DNA from: Psychrobacter sp. UBA6766
GTDB taxonomy: Bacteria > Pseudomonadota > Gammaproteobacteria > Pseudomonadales > Moraxellaceae
Length of the DNA stretch: 64,000 bases
Assembly: GCF_002453355.1 (NCBI RefSeq)
Contig: NZ_DKGQ01000052.1
Location: 48,257 to 112,256, forward strand
Direction of reading: 5' to 3'
Positions 7,654-16,116 of this stretch are shown here, piece by piece; position 1 is the stretch's first letter; every line of letters starts with the position of its first letter. The notes under the pieces were generated by a model. It had not been told where the DNA came from. It worked only from the letters and a program-made list of their open reading frames with translations, and searched no databases. A program made the position numbers and the translations under genes.

Positions 7654-8541
7654 TTAGTGATGCTCACCCGGTAAAATTCTAGCAAAGGCACGCTGAGCAA
7701 GGTTTGGTTTTTTATTGCTAGTCAATCCAGCACGAGTACTTGGAAAAATACGATAACCCATCGATTGAATACCAACGTTAATGGCTGGTGCTAATGAATA
7801 AGTCGCCGACGCAAATTTGCCCATGTTACTGGCAATACTGTTTGGTTTATGGACAATCGCTTTGGCAACCATCATCGCCGCTTCATCAGGCATCAGCGCA
7901 GGCATGTAGCGGTATAACTTAGTTGGCTCAATCATCGGCGTACGCACCAACGGCATGAAGATATTGGTAATCGTAACATTATCGCCTTTTACTTCAGCGG
8001 CGAGGCAGCGGCTAAAGGCATCCAATGCTGATTTCGAGGCGACATAAGCGGCAAAACGCGGGCTGTTAGCTAGGACACCAATCGATGAGATATTTACAAT
8101 TTGACCAGTCTGGCGCTCGATCATGGTCGGCAAAAATCCAAGCACTATTTTAACCGCACCAAAGTAATTGATATCCATGGTACGCTCAAAATCATGGAAG
8201 CGATCTATAGACTCGTGAACCGAGCGACGAATTGAGCGACCCGCATTATTGACCAGGACATCAACATGACCAAAATCTGCTAAAATTTGCGTGCTGACTT
8301 TTTCGATATCATCCATATTGGTCAAATCACAAGGGTAATAACTGGCCTTACCACCAAGCTCCTCAATACTTTCTTTGACTATTTTTAGCTTATCTTCGGT
8401 ACGGGCCAGCAAAATAACATGAGCACCGCATTCACTTAGTAAAAACGCCGTTCGTTCGCCAATTCCGCTTGAGGCACCAGTAATGATAATATTTTTATCT
8501 TTGACCACTTTGCTGATTGCTTTTTTTGAGGGATTGGCCAT
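7654..8541 (-). CDS. acr1: Acr1-type fatty acyl-CoA reductase (short-chain dehydrogenase)
   Basis: Reduces long-chain acyl-CoA to the fatty aldehyde with NADPH, the entry to wax-ester synthesis. The 295-residue length equals that of Acinetobacter Acr1 as I remember it, and diagnostic segments agree: RSIRRSVHESIDRFHDFERT, MPLVRTPMI and the C-terminal PGEH. Classical SDR features are present: TGASSGIG (21-28), NNAG (98-101), serine in ISSIG near 152, and YVASK with Y166 and K170. A proline-rich C-terminal extension distinguishes it from FabG. It is followed by a bidirectional terminator and preceded by a 160-base gap, so it is probably transcribed alone. The wax ester synthase partner is not in this window. 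Confidence 0.88.
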   Translation of the reverse strand: MANPSKKAISKVVKDKNIIITGASSGIGERTAFLLSECGAHVILLARTEDKLKIVKESIEELGGKASYYPCDLTNMDDIEKVSTQILADFGHVDVLVNNAGRSIRRSVHESIDRFHDFERTMDINYFGAVKIVLGFLPTMIERQTGQIVNISSIGVLANSPRFAAYVASKSALDAFSRCLAAEVKGDNVTITNIFMPLVRTPMIEPTKLYRYMPALMPDEAAMMVAKAIVHKPNSIASNMGKFASATYSLAPAINVGIQSMGYRIFPSTRAGLTSNKKPNLAQRAFARILPGEHH

Positions 8542-8705
8542 AAAAAATCCTTTTAAAATTAGACTTTCGTTAATATTTGTCTAAATCATAGCAAAGAAAT
8601 ATAGAGTAAAGGGAATAAATCAGCAATAAAAACACTTTAACTTGATGGATACTTTTATTTGCTGAGTTATTGAACAATTTATGTTCGGCAAGTGACTTTC
8701 ACTGA

Positions 8706-9737
8706 CTATTCATGAGCATGTAAAAAATCTTCGACGACGCGAAACTGTCCGGCGGTACTCTCTTCACCGTACATGGCTTGGCGAAAGGCGTTGGAATTGG
8801 GAATGCCTGTGGTGTACCAAGCAATGTGCTTACGCGCGATTCGGCAACCTGAGTATTCACCATAGAAATCATATAGCTCTTGCAAATGCGCCAACACAAT
8901 CTCTTTTATCTCCCCAACGCTTGGCGGCGCAAGCATTTCTCCTGAGCGTAAAAAATACTCAATATCACGAAATATCCAAGGCTGACCTTGTGCGGCTCGC
9001 CCTATCATTACCGCGTCACAGCCCGTTAGTTCATAGACTCGCTGGGCTTTTTGCGCGCTATCGATATCGCCATTGGCAATGACGGGAATGCTGATGCTTT
9101 CTTTGACCTCACGAATCAGCTCATAACGGGCCTCGCCGGTATACATGTCCTCACGCGTTCGGCCATGAATGGCAATTGCGGCAATACCTGCCTGCTCAGC
9201 GCGCTTGGCCACACGCAAGATATTTTCACGACCATTTTCAAACCCCAATCGTGTTTTTAATGTCACAGGTGCATCGACCGCTCCCACAGCAGCATCTAAT
9301 AATCGCGCCACCAAATCTTCATCTTGTAACAACGCCGACCCCGCCAGCTTACGACAGACTTTTTTGGCAGGACAACCCATATTGATATCAATGATTTGTG
9401 CGCCATTATCAATCTGATAGCGGGCGGCTTCTGCCAATTTGTCAGGCTCTGCACCTGCTATTTGTGCAGAAATGGGCGCTATTTCGTTATCAAAATTGGC
9501 ACGATAAAGGGATTTTTTGCGCGCGTAAAGTGCGGTATCAGCGATAATCATCTCGCTGACCGCATGCCCTGCACCAAACGACTTACACAATCTGCGAAAT
9601 GGATTGTCGGTGACGCCTGCCATTGGCGCGACCATTAGACGGTTTTCAATCGTCAAGCCACCAATGGCCAACGGCTGTAATAAAGGATGGCCAGACGCTT
9701 GCGAAGACGAAAGTAACACTGGAGAATCAATAGGCAT
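8706..9737 (-). CDS. dusB: tRNA-dihydrouridine synthase B
   Basis: Flavoenzyme reducing specific uridines in tRNA to dihydrouridine. The FMN-binding MAPMAGVTDNPFRRLC segment is near residue 37 and the active-site NMGCPAKKV supplies the catalytic cysteine. HGRTRE, ANGDI and MIGRAAQG complete the TIM-barrel pattern of the DusB branch. Length 343 is normal, with about 20 extra N-terminal residues before the first conserved strand. In many gammaproteobacteria fis follows dusB; here nothing Fis-like follows, and the gene stands between acr1 and the transporter pair. An alternative later start is possible because the N-terminus is not conserved. Confidence 0.93.
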   Translation of the reverse strand: MPIDSPVLLSSSQASGHPLLQPLAIGGLTIENRLMVAPMAGVTDNPFRRLCKSFGAGHAVSEMIIADTALYARKKSLYRANFDNEIAPISAQIAGAEPDKLAEAARYQIDNGAQIIDINMGCPAKKVCRKLAGSALLQDEDLVARLLDAAVGAVDAPVTLKTRLGFENGRENILRVAKRAEQAGIAAIAIHGRTREDMYTGEARYELIREVKESISIPVIANGDIDSAQKAQRVYELTGCDAVMIGRAAQGQPWIFRDIEYFLRSGEMLAPPSVGEIKEIVLAHLQELYDFYGEYSGCRIARKHIAWYTTGIPNSNAFRQAMYGEESTAGQFRVVEDFLHAHE

Positions 9738-9860
9738 AAATGACGGCTTGTTGTTAATTGAAATAAGTCAAGGAAAACAAGCCGTTATTCTAAGGATTCG
9801 TACGCATATTGCAAGTTATTCAACCAATCATTTATTCAGCGCTCGTTAATAGCAAGGCGA

Positions 9861-11906
9861 TTATTTATCAAATACACTGCCTTGCTCAAGCGTAATATCA
9901 TCATCGTGAGCTTGCATTCGCCACGGTAAGATATCGGGCGAAACATTGATGAAGTGTAAATATTTTTCGAATTGATCGACAATATCGTTAATCACCGATT
10001 CTGGTTGATAACCATACAAATCATAAGTTTGACCGCCGCGGCGTAGATACACTTCGGCACGGTAATGACGTTCTTGTGGCAGTTTGTTGGCCATATCTTC
10101 CGTATAGTAGTCAGGAAGCTTGTTTTCTGACAAGCGAACTTCGTACCAGAATTCAACGTTGTCGCCGCCACGCAATTCGAACACCACGCGATCATTCACC
10201 TCATCATAATTCACTTCAGGCAACCAGCCAGTTTCAGTAAACTTCTCTGCAACCTCGTTCATCGATGATAAAACCGTGCCTTTAATATAACCGAGAACTT
10301 TTTCACGTGTGGGCTGCTGGGTCATGTAATCAATCCGGTCGCGCCAAGCATCTAGTTTTAACAGATGCGGCGGCAAGTGATTATCATTGGCCAAGCTCTG
10401 GTTGCGATGGCCTTCGATACGCAGCGCTTGCCACATACCAAACATGGCTAGCATCATAATAATGGCAAATGGTAGCGCACTGACGATAGCCGCTGTTTGC
10501 AGCGCCGTTAACCCTCCTGCTAATAACAGCGCCGAGGCCACCGCTCCTTCGGTTACCACCCAAAACGTGCGTTGCCACCACGGCGTGTCACTACGACCAC
10601 CAGCAGCAAGCGAATCAATCACCAATGACCCTGAGTCTGACGAGGTCACAAAGAAAGTAATAATCAACAATACAGCAAGCGATGACACAATTTGCGTCAA
10701 CGGCAGATTCTCTAGGAGTTTGAATAACGCAATCGCTTGGTTGCCTTGGACATCCTCAATCAAAGAGTTGTAACCATCAACCATTATCATATGAAGCGCA
10801 GTATCGCCAAGGACCGCAAACCAAAAAAAGGTGAAAATCGTAGGCACTAACATGACGCCCATAATAAATTCACGAATGGTACGACCGCGGCTAATCTTGG
10901 CAATAAACAACCCAACAAAAGGCGCCCAAGAAATGGTCCATGCAAATATAAATAAGGTCCAGTTACCAATCCAATCACTTGACTGATAGGCTTGTAAACT
11001 AAAGGTACGTTCGACGATGTTGCCAAGATAGCTGCCGGTATTTTCCATAAAAGCATTAAGAATGAAAACGGTCGGGCCAACGATAAATACGAACAACATC
11101 AGCGCTGTGGCGATGCCCATATTTAACATAGACAGACGCTTTACGCCTTTGTCCATTCCCGCCAGCACTGATATCAATGCAGCGCCCGTTATCAGTACAA
11201 TGGCAATCACTTGAACTTTACTATTTACGGGAATGACATTGGGTAATAAATAATTCAATCCAGCATTGATCTGCGAAACAGAAATACCCAAACTGGTGGC
11301 CAAACCAAACAGTGTTCCCAATATGGCAAACACATCCACAGCATGACCAATAGGACCATGAATTTTGTCACCGATTAGCGGATATAACGTCGAGCGCATG
11401 GACAGCGGCAAACCATGACGAAAAGCAAAGTAAGCCAATGTTAAAGCCACGACGGCGTTAATAGCCCAAATATGAAAACCCCAGTGGAAATAAGCAATTT
11501 GCATCGCCTCTTTTGCTGCTGCAATCGTCTGCGGCTCGGATAATGGCGGGCTAGCAAAGTGGATGACGGGCTCAGCCACCCCGTAAAACAGTAAGGCAAT
11601 CCCATAGCCTGCCGAGAACAACATCGCGAACCACTCAAGGAACTTATATTCGGGCTCTGCATGGTCAGGGCCTAGTTTAATATTGCCATAAGGTGAAAAG
11701 GCAATCGCCACCACAAACAACAAAAACGATGCCGTTGCCAGCATATAAAACCAGCCAAACTTTTGAGTGGTAAAGCTCAACACTTCCCCAAATAATGCGC
11801 CAGCCGCCTCTGGGTTGATCGACGTAGCAACCACCAGTAATAACATGATGACCGCTGTTGGTATAAACACTGGTAGTAAAATGGTGGAACGCGGTAATTT
11901 ACTCAT
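9861..11906 (-). CDS. betT: BCCT-family choline/betaine transporter (BetT type), downstream copy
   Basis: Inner-membrane secondary transporter with 12 predicted membrane helices, importing choline, glycine betaine or a related quaternary amine for osmoprotection or catabolism. The BCCT core signature is in WTLFIFAWTISWAPFVGLF followed by ISRGRTIREF. The long soluble C-terminal tail (about residues 500-681) is the mark of the BetT branch and has a role in osmotic sensing in characterised members. It has a close paralogue immediately upstream (12109-14160), with long identical peptide stretches. No bet oxidation genes or BetI-type regulator lie nearby, so uptake rather than local oxidation is implied. 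Confidence 0.9.
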   Translation of the reverse strand: MSKLPRSTILLPVFIPTAVIMLLLVVATSINPEAAGALFGEVLSFTTQKFGWFYMLATASFLLFVVAIAFSPYGNIKLGPDHAEPEYKFLEWFAMLFSAGYGIALLFYGVAEPVIHFASPPLSEPQTIAAAKEAMQIAYFHWGFHIWAINAVVALTLAYFAFRHGLPLSMRSTLYPLIGDKIHGPIGHAVDVFAILGTLFGLATSLGISVSQINAGLNYLLPNVIPVNSKVQVIAIVLITGAALISVLAGMDKGVKRLSMLNMGIATALMLFVFIVGPTVFILNAFMENTGSYLGNIVERTFSLQAYQSSDWIGNWTLFIFAWTISWAPFVGLFIAKISRGRTIREFIMGVMLVPTIFTFFWFAVLGDTALHMIMVDGYNSLIEDVQGNQAIALFKLLENLPLTQIVSSLAVLLIITFFVTSSDSGSLVIDSLAAGGRSDTPWWQRTFWVVTEGAVASALLLAGGLTALQTAAIVSALPFAIIMMLAMFGMWQALRIEGHRNQSLANDNHLPPHLLKLDAWRDRIDYMTQQPTREKVLGYIKGTVLSSMNEVAEKFTETGWLPEVNYDEVNDRVVFELRGGDNVEFWYEVRLSENKLPDYYTEDMANKLPQERHYRAEVYLRRGGQTYDLYGYQPESVINDIVDQFEKYLHFINVSPDILPWRMQAHDDDITLEQGSVFDK

Positions 11907-12060
11907 AAAAACTTCTCAAAGAAATCATAACTTTAAATAGATATGCAATATCTGTTATATAAAATTTATTTTTTCAAACGAATTTTTCAAATAACACAAA
12001 AATACGGATATGATTCAGATTTATCAACCCTGATAAACAAACAATATCGATTCCTCTCAA

Positions 12061-12088
12061 AAAAAGGCAACCTTTTAGCTGCCTTTTT
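12061..12088 (-). terminator. Terminator after the upstream BetT copy
   Basis: Arms AAAAAGGCA (12061-12069) and TGCCTTTTT (12080-12088), with a T-run on the minus strand. It stands between the two transporter genes, so they are probably separate transcription units. Confidence 0.8.
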
Positions 12089-12108
12089 CTTATTAAATGA
12101 TGAACGGT

Positions 12109-14160
12109 TTATTTATCAAACACACTGCCCTGCTCTAGGGTAATATCATCATCGTGTGCTTGCATTCGCCATGGCAAAATATCCGGCGAAACATTGACAA
12201 AATGCAGATATTTTTCAAACTGATCAATGATGTCATTGATGACCGAAGCCGACTGATAACCGTATAAATCATAGGTTTGACCGCCACGGCGCAAGTAAAC
12301 CTCAGCGCGGTAATGATGCTCTTGCGGCAGTTTACTTGCCATATCTTCAGTATAGTAGTCAGGAAGCTCGTTTTCAGATAAGCGAACTTCATACCAAAAC
12401 TCAACATTATCGCCGCCACTTCTTAACTCAAGCACGACCCGCTCATTTAACTCATCATAGTTCACTTCTGGTAACCAGCCTGTTTCGGCAAACTTCTCTG
12501 CAACTTCCTGCATAGACGATAAAACGGTTCCTTTAATATAACCAAGAACTTTTTCACGCGTTGGCTGCTGAGTCATGTAATCAATACGGTCACGCCAAGC
12601 GTCTAGCTTCAATAGATGCGGCGGTAAGTGGTTGTCGTTGGCTAAACTTTGATTGCGATGACCCTCAATACGAAGCGCTCGCCACATACCAAATATCGAA
12701 ATTAATATAATAATCGCAAACGGTAAGGCACTGACAATGGCCGCTGTTTGCAGAGCCGTCAGACCACCTGCAATAAGCAAGGCTGCCGCAACCGCTCCTT
12801 CAGTTGCTACCCAAAATGTCCGTTGCCACCAAGGCGTATCGCTTCGGCCACCTGCTGCGAGCGAATCGATCACCAATGACCCTGAATCCGACGACGTCAC
12901 AAAAAAGGTAATAATCAATAGTACCGTTAATGAGGAAACGATTTGGGTAAATGGCAATCTCTCTAACAGTTTAAATAAAGCAATCGCTTGGTCATTTTGC
13001 ACTTCAGTAATGAGCGTCTCATAACCATCAACCATAATCATATGAAGGGCTGTATCACCAAATACCGAAAACCAAAAGAAGGTGAATAAGGTCGGTACGA
13101 GCATGACGCCCAATACAAACTCACGAATGGTACGACCGCGGCTGATTTTGGCAATAAACAAACCGACAAAAGGCGCCCATGCAATCGTCCATGCAAAGAT
13201 GAATAGCGTCCAGCTACCGATCCAATCACTCGATTGATAAGCTTGTAAACTAAAAGTACGCTCAACGATATTACCTAGATAGCTGCCTGTATTTTCCATA
13301 AAAGCATTTAAAATAAATATTGTCGGTCCAACAATGAATACAAATAGCATCAAAGCAGTGGCTAACACCATATTTAAAATAGACAGCCGTTTTACACCTT
13401 TATCCATTCCCGCCAGCACTGAGACTAACGCCGCCGCGGTGACCAACGCAATAACAATCACTTGAACGGTTGTATTAACCGGTATCAGCTCGGGCAATAA
13501 ATAGTTTAAGCCTGCGTTAATCTGTGCCACCGATAGGCCCAAACTGGTGGCGATACCGAACATTGTGCCTACAATTGCAAACACATCAACGGTATGACCA
13601 ATAGGACCATGGATTTTGTCACCGATTATTGGATACAGCGTCGAGCGCACCGATAGCGGCAACCCGTGGCGAAAAGAAAAATACGCCAGCGATATACCTA
13701 CCACACCATATATCGCCCAAATATGAAAACCCCAGTGAAAATAGGCAATTTGCATGGCTTCTTTTGCGGCGGCAATCGTCTGCGGTTCTGATAGCGGGGG
13801 ACTGGCAAAATGAATGACAGGCTCAGCTACCCCGTAGAATAACAGGGCAATCCCATAGCCTGCTGAAAACAACATCGCAAACCATTCAAGGAATTTATAC
13901 TCAGCCTCCGCATGGTCAGGACCTAGCTTAATGCTACCGTAAGGCGAAAACGCTAAGGCAACAATAAACATGAGAAAGATGGCGACTGCCAACATATAAA
14001 ACCAACCGAAAGTCTCGGTAATGAAAGCCAGAACAGTGCTAAACAATTCACCAGCAGCGGCAGGATTGACGGCAGTGCCAATAACCAACAGCAGCATAAT
14101 GACCGCTGCAGGTACAAATACTGGCAACAGAATGGTGGATTTGGATGAGTGATGATTCAT
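12109..14160 (-). CDS. betT: BCCT-family choline/betaine transporter (BetT type), upstream copy
   Basis: 683 residues from the ATG at 14160. The frame stays open for 28 more codons, but those encode an unlikely aromatic stretch and the alignment with the sister protein begins at this methionine (MNHHSSKSTILLPVF against MSKLPRSTILLPVF). Same architecture: 12 helices, the WTLFIFAWTIAWAPFVGLF signature and a long cytoplasmic tail. The tail is almost identical to that of the neighbour, while some membrane segments (for example around residues 40-70 and 170-190) differ. Divergence in the substrate-facing helices with a conserved tail suggests different substrate range or affinity under similar activity control. 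This is inference. Confidence 0.9.
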   Translation of the reverse strand: MNHHSSKSTILLPVFVPAAVIMLLLVIGTAVNPAAAGELFSTVLAFITETFGWFYMLAVAIFLMFIVALAFSPYGSIKLGPDHAEAEYKFLEWFAMLFSAGYGIALLFYGVAEPVIHFASPPLSEPQTIAAAKEAMQIAYFHWGFHIWAIYGVVGISLAYFSFRHGLPLSVRSTLYPIIGDKIHGPIGHTVDVFAIVGTMFGIATSLGLSVAQINAGLNYLLPELIPVNTTVQVIVIALVTAAALVSVLAGMDKGVKRLSILNMVLATALMLFVFIVGPTIFILNAFMENTGSYLGNIVERTFSLQAYQSSDWIGSWTLFIFAWTIAWAPFVGLFIAKISRGRTIREFVLGVMLVPTLFTFFWFSVFGDTALHMIMVDGYETLITEVQNDQAIALFKLLERLPFTQIVSSLTVLLIITFFVTSSDSGSLVIDSLAAGGRSDTPWWQRTFWVATEGAVAAALLIAGGLTALQTAAIVSALPFAIIILISIFGMWRALRIEGHRNQSLANDNHLPPHLLKLDAWRDRIDYMTQQPTREKVLGYIKGTVLSSMQEVAEKFAETGWLPEVNYDELNERVVLELRSGGDNVEFWYEVRLSENELPDYYTEDMASKLPQEHHYRAEVYLRRGGQTYDLYGYQSASVINDIIDQFEKYLHFVNVSPDILPWRMQAHDDDITLEQGSVFDK

Positions 14161-14350
14161 AAAAGGGGTCTCATAATAGTGAGAAAAATGCCAATAAATT
14201 TTCAAAGCATGCCAATAAAAAATGGAGAAATAAAAGGCATGCAAATAATAAGATGGTTGATTTTTAACACATTAATGGCTCAAACCCTAGTATCTTATCT
14301 AAGACGTAACATTACTTTAACGCTTGTTACACCACCATTACCTAAAACTA

Positions 14351-14378
14351 AAAAAGGCAACTTGTTGGTTGCCTTTTT
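14351..14378 (-). terminator. Terminator after the HIT gene
   Basis: Perfect 11-base arms AAAAAGGCAAC (14351-14361) and GTTGCCTTTTT (14368-14378). It lies downstream of the minus-strand HIT gene. Confidence 0.85.
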
Positions 14379-14444
14379 ATCATTATAAGAAAAACAAATT
14401 ACTATGAACTTTTTTATTAGGAAAACTCATGGTAAATAGGAGAG

Positions 14445-14882
14445 TTAAACATCAATAAGCGCTGCTAACTGCTTGGCTTGCTCTGCTAACTCTTGTTGAT
14501 CCGCCATTTCAACGGCATGTTTCCCTAACTCATGAATGTTTGATGGAATCAGATGAACGTGATAATGAAAGACAGTCTGTCCTGCCTCTGAGCCATTTAA
14601 TTGCATTTGAATAATGCCCTCACGCTCAAATACTTGACGTTGAGCTTGCATGATTTTTTTGGCAGTCATAAGTACTGCTGCGGCGTATTCCGGCTCAAGA
14701 TCAGCTAAATCAATGGTTTTTTGCTTAGGGATCACCAACACATGGCCTTTGGCTTGTGGCATGATATCCATAAAGGCCAAAGTTTTATCATCTTCAAAAA
14801 CCTTATGATAGGGAATATCACCGTTAAGCATTTTGGCAAAGATATTATTGTCGTCGTATTTTGTTTGGTTGTCTTGACTCAT
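14445..14882 (-). CDS. HIT-family nucleotide-binding hydrolase
   Basis: 145 residues with the histidine triad HYHVHLIP (H106, H108, H110) and the family's N-terminal pattern IFAKMLNGDIPYHKVFED. Members hydrolyse purine nucleoside phosphoramidates or related AMP conjugates (HinT-like) in the cytoplasm. The C-terminal 25 residues are a helical Q/A-rich tail that goes beyond the core domain. It has its own terminator and is followed by the two transporter genes on the same strand. The exact in vivo substrate is not known for most bacterial HinT proteins. Confidence 0.9.
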   Translation of the reverse strand: MSQDNQTKYDDNNIFAKMLNGDIPYHKVFEDDKTLAFMDIMPQAKGHVLVIPKQKTIDLADLEPEYAAAVLMTAKKIMQAQRQVFEREGIIQMQLNGSEAGQTVFHYHVHLIPSNIHELGKHAVEMADQQELAEQAKQLAALIDV

Positions 14883-15022
14883 TTTTTTTCCTTAATCAGC
14901 TATTAGTCATTGGTTGCCAGCAATTAATGAACCACCTATTGGTATTAAAGGGTAAATATCTCAGCAAATATAGTGGACGAAATATTGACTCAGTACAAGT
15001 AGGGAATAAATTAAGAGCCAAT

Positions 15023-15050
15023 TTCAGCCTTAGTTCAGCCTTAGTTCAGC
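15023..15050. repeat. 11-base tandem repeat
   Basis: TTCAGCCTTAG is repeated 2.5 times (15023, 15034 and 15045), about 90 bases before the gene at 15143. The period is close to one DNA helical turn. Confidence 0.85.
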
Positions 15051-15142
15051 ATAAAGCAATCTGTAAGCGTTTTGATTAATTTATTGGCGAGTCATGCGCT
15101 TTAAATGTTATATTAATCTTCTATTTTAATCACCCTACGTTT

Positions 15143-15937
15143 ATGGATTTGACTGCCTTGCCAACTCAATCATCAGATAACCACCCTTATTCAAAACCTT
15201 ATAATATAGCAGTGCCATCTGCATCTGCTTCTATATCAAATGCTATATCAGAGCCAGTTAGCACTGACGTTGACAGTGTTAACGCTGAAGCTCGTACGCA
15301 AACCATCGAGCCAAACGCCATCATCTTAGCTGAAGCACTAACCGATAAGGCCATTATCTGGCGTATTCATAATTGTAAAATTAGTAAAAAAACTGTCACG
15401 CAAGACCTGCCGCTGCCCTTTTTATATCATTACGACAGCTTAGATGACAATATCAAACAAACCTATCCATTAACGCCTCCGTTGCTTGCACAGTTTAATC
15501 ATCCAATGACGGCTGATGAGGCGGCGAAACTTATTGGTATTGATAAAGCGCTCATAGCTAGCCCTTGGCATGTCAAGATAATTGGCTCGTTAGTGGTGTT
15601 TAGTGAAGCGCTGCAATTGGCCGTACGCTTGCATTGGACCAATACTGGTAAAGAAACCGAGCAAATTTATACCAAGGATGAAGCGGATGCGCTCATTGCA
15701 GCGTTTAAAGACTGGCAGTTTTTTGGTCGCGTTGATGTCCTTTATAAAAACGATAAGCAGGCGTTAATTAGTATTGATGAACACGCTGAAGGCAACAATC
15801 AAATACTGACTATCAATGCCAGTGCTGACTATCAGTTCTTGCCAGCAACCCACGCTTTGGCGGTCATCGCCGAACTTGAAGCCGATAAAGGCGAGTTACC
15901 TTGGTTCGAGACCGCTATTTTAGAGCGTCTTGCTTAA
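15143..15937 (+). CDS. Conserved-looking hypothetical protein, function unknown
   Basis: 264 residues, soluble, not recognised. The first 60 residues are serine-rich and low in complexity. From about residue 70 a folded region appears (AIIWRIHNCKISKKTV, then LPFLYHYDSLDD, and later LVVFSEALQLAVRLHW). The end, LAVIAELEADKGELPWFET, looks helical. There is no signal peptide. No ribosome-binding site precedes the ATG; TATATT lies about 30 bases upstream, so transcription may start close to the start codon. It precedes ilvD by 180 bases on the same strand. Confidence 0.65.
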   Translation: MDLTALPTQSSDNHPYSKPYNIAVPSASASISNAISEPVSTDVDSVNAEARTQTIEPNAIILAEALTDKAIIWRIHNCKISKKTVTQDLPLPFLYHYDSLDDNIKQTYPLTPPLLAQFNHPMTADEAAKLIGIDKALIASPWHVKIIGSLVVFSEALQLAVRLHWTNTGKETEQIYTKDEADALIAAFKDWQFFGRVDVLYKNDKQALISIDEHAEGNNQILTINASADYQFLPATHALAVIAELEADKGELPWFETAILERLA

Positions 15938-16116
15938 ATATTGACCCTCAAGTTTTTATGATTTTTGGTTAATAATTTTTAGTTACTCATATCTAATGGT
16001 ATGGTAACGCCCTAGTATTATTCACTAGTACTCACTTAGCATAAAAAGCACACTATCAGTATGACAGCGGATGCTGCACACGTTCATAAATCTCGCTTAT
16101 TTGTAAGGAATATCAC

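Noticed and set aside
8706..9737. A missing fis gene after dusB as a deletion
   Set aside because: fis is not always linked to dusB outside Enterobacteria and relatives, so absence here is not evidence of loss.
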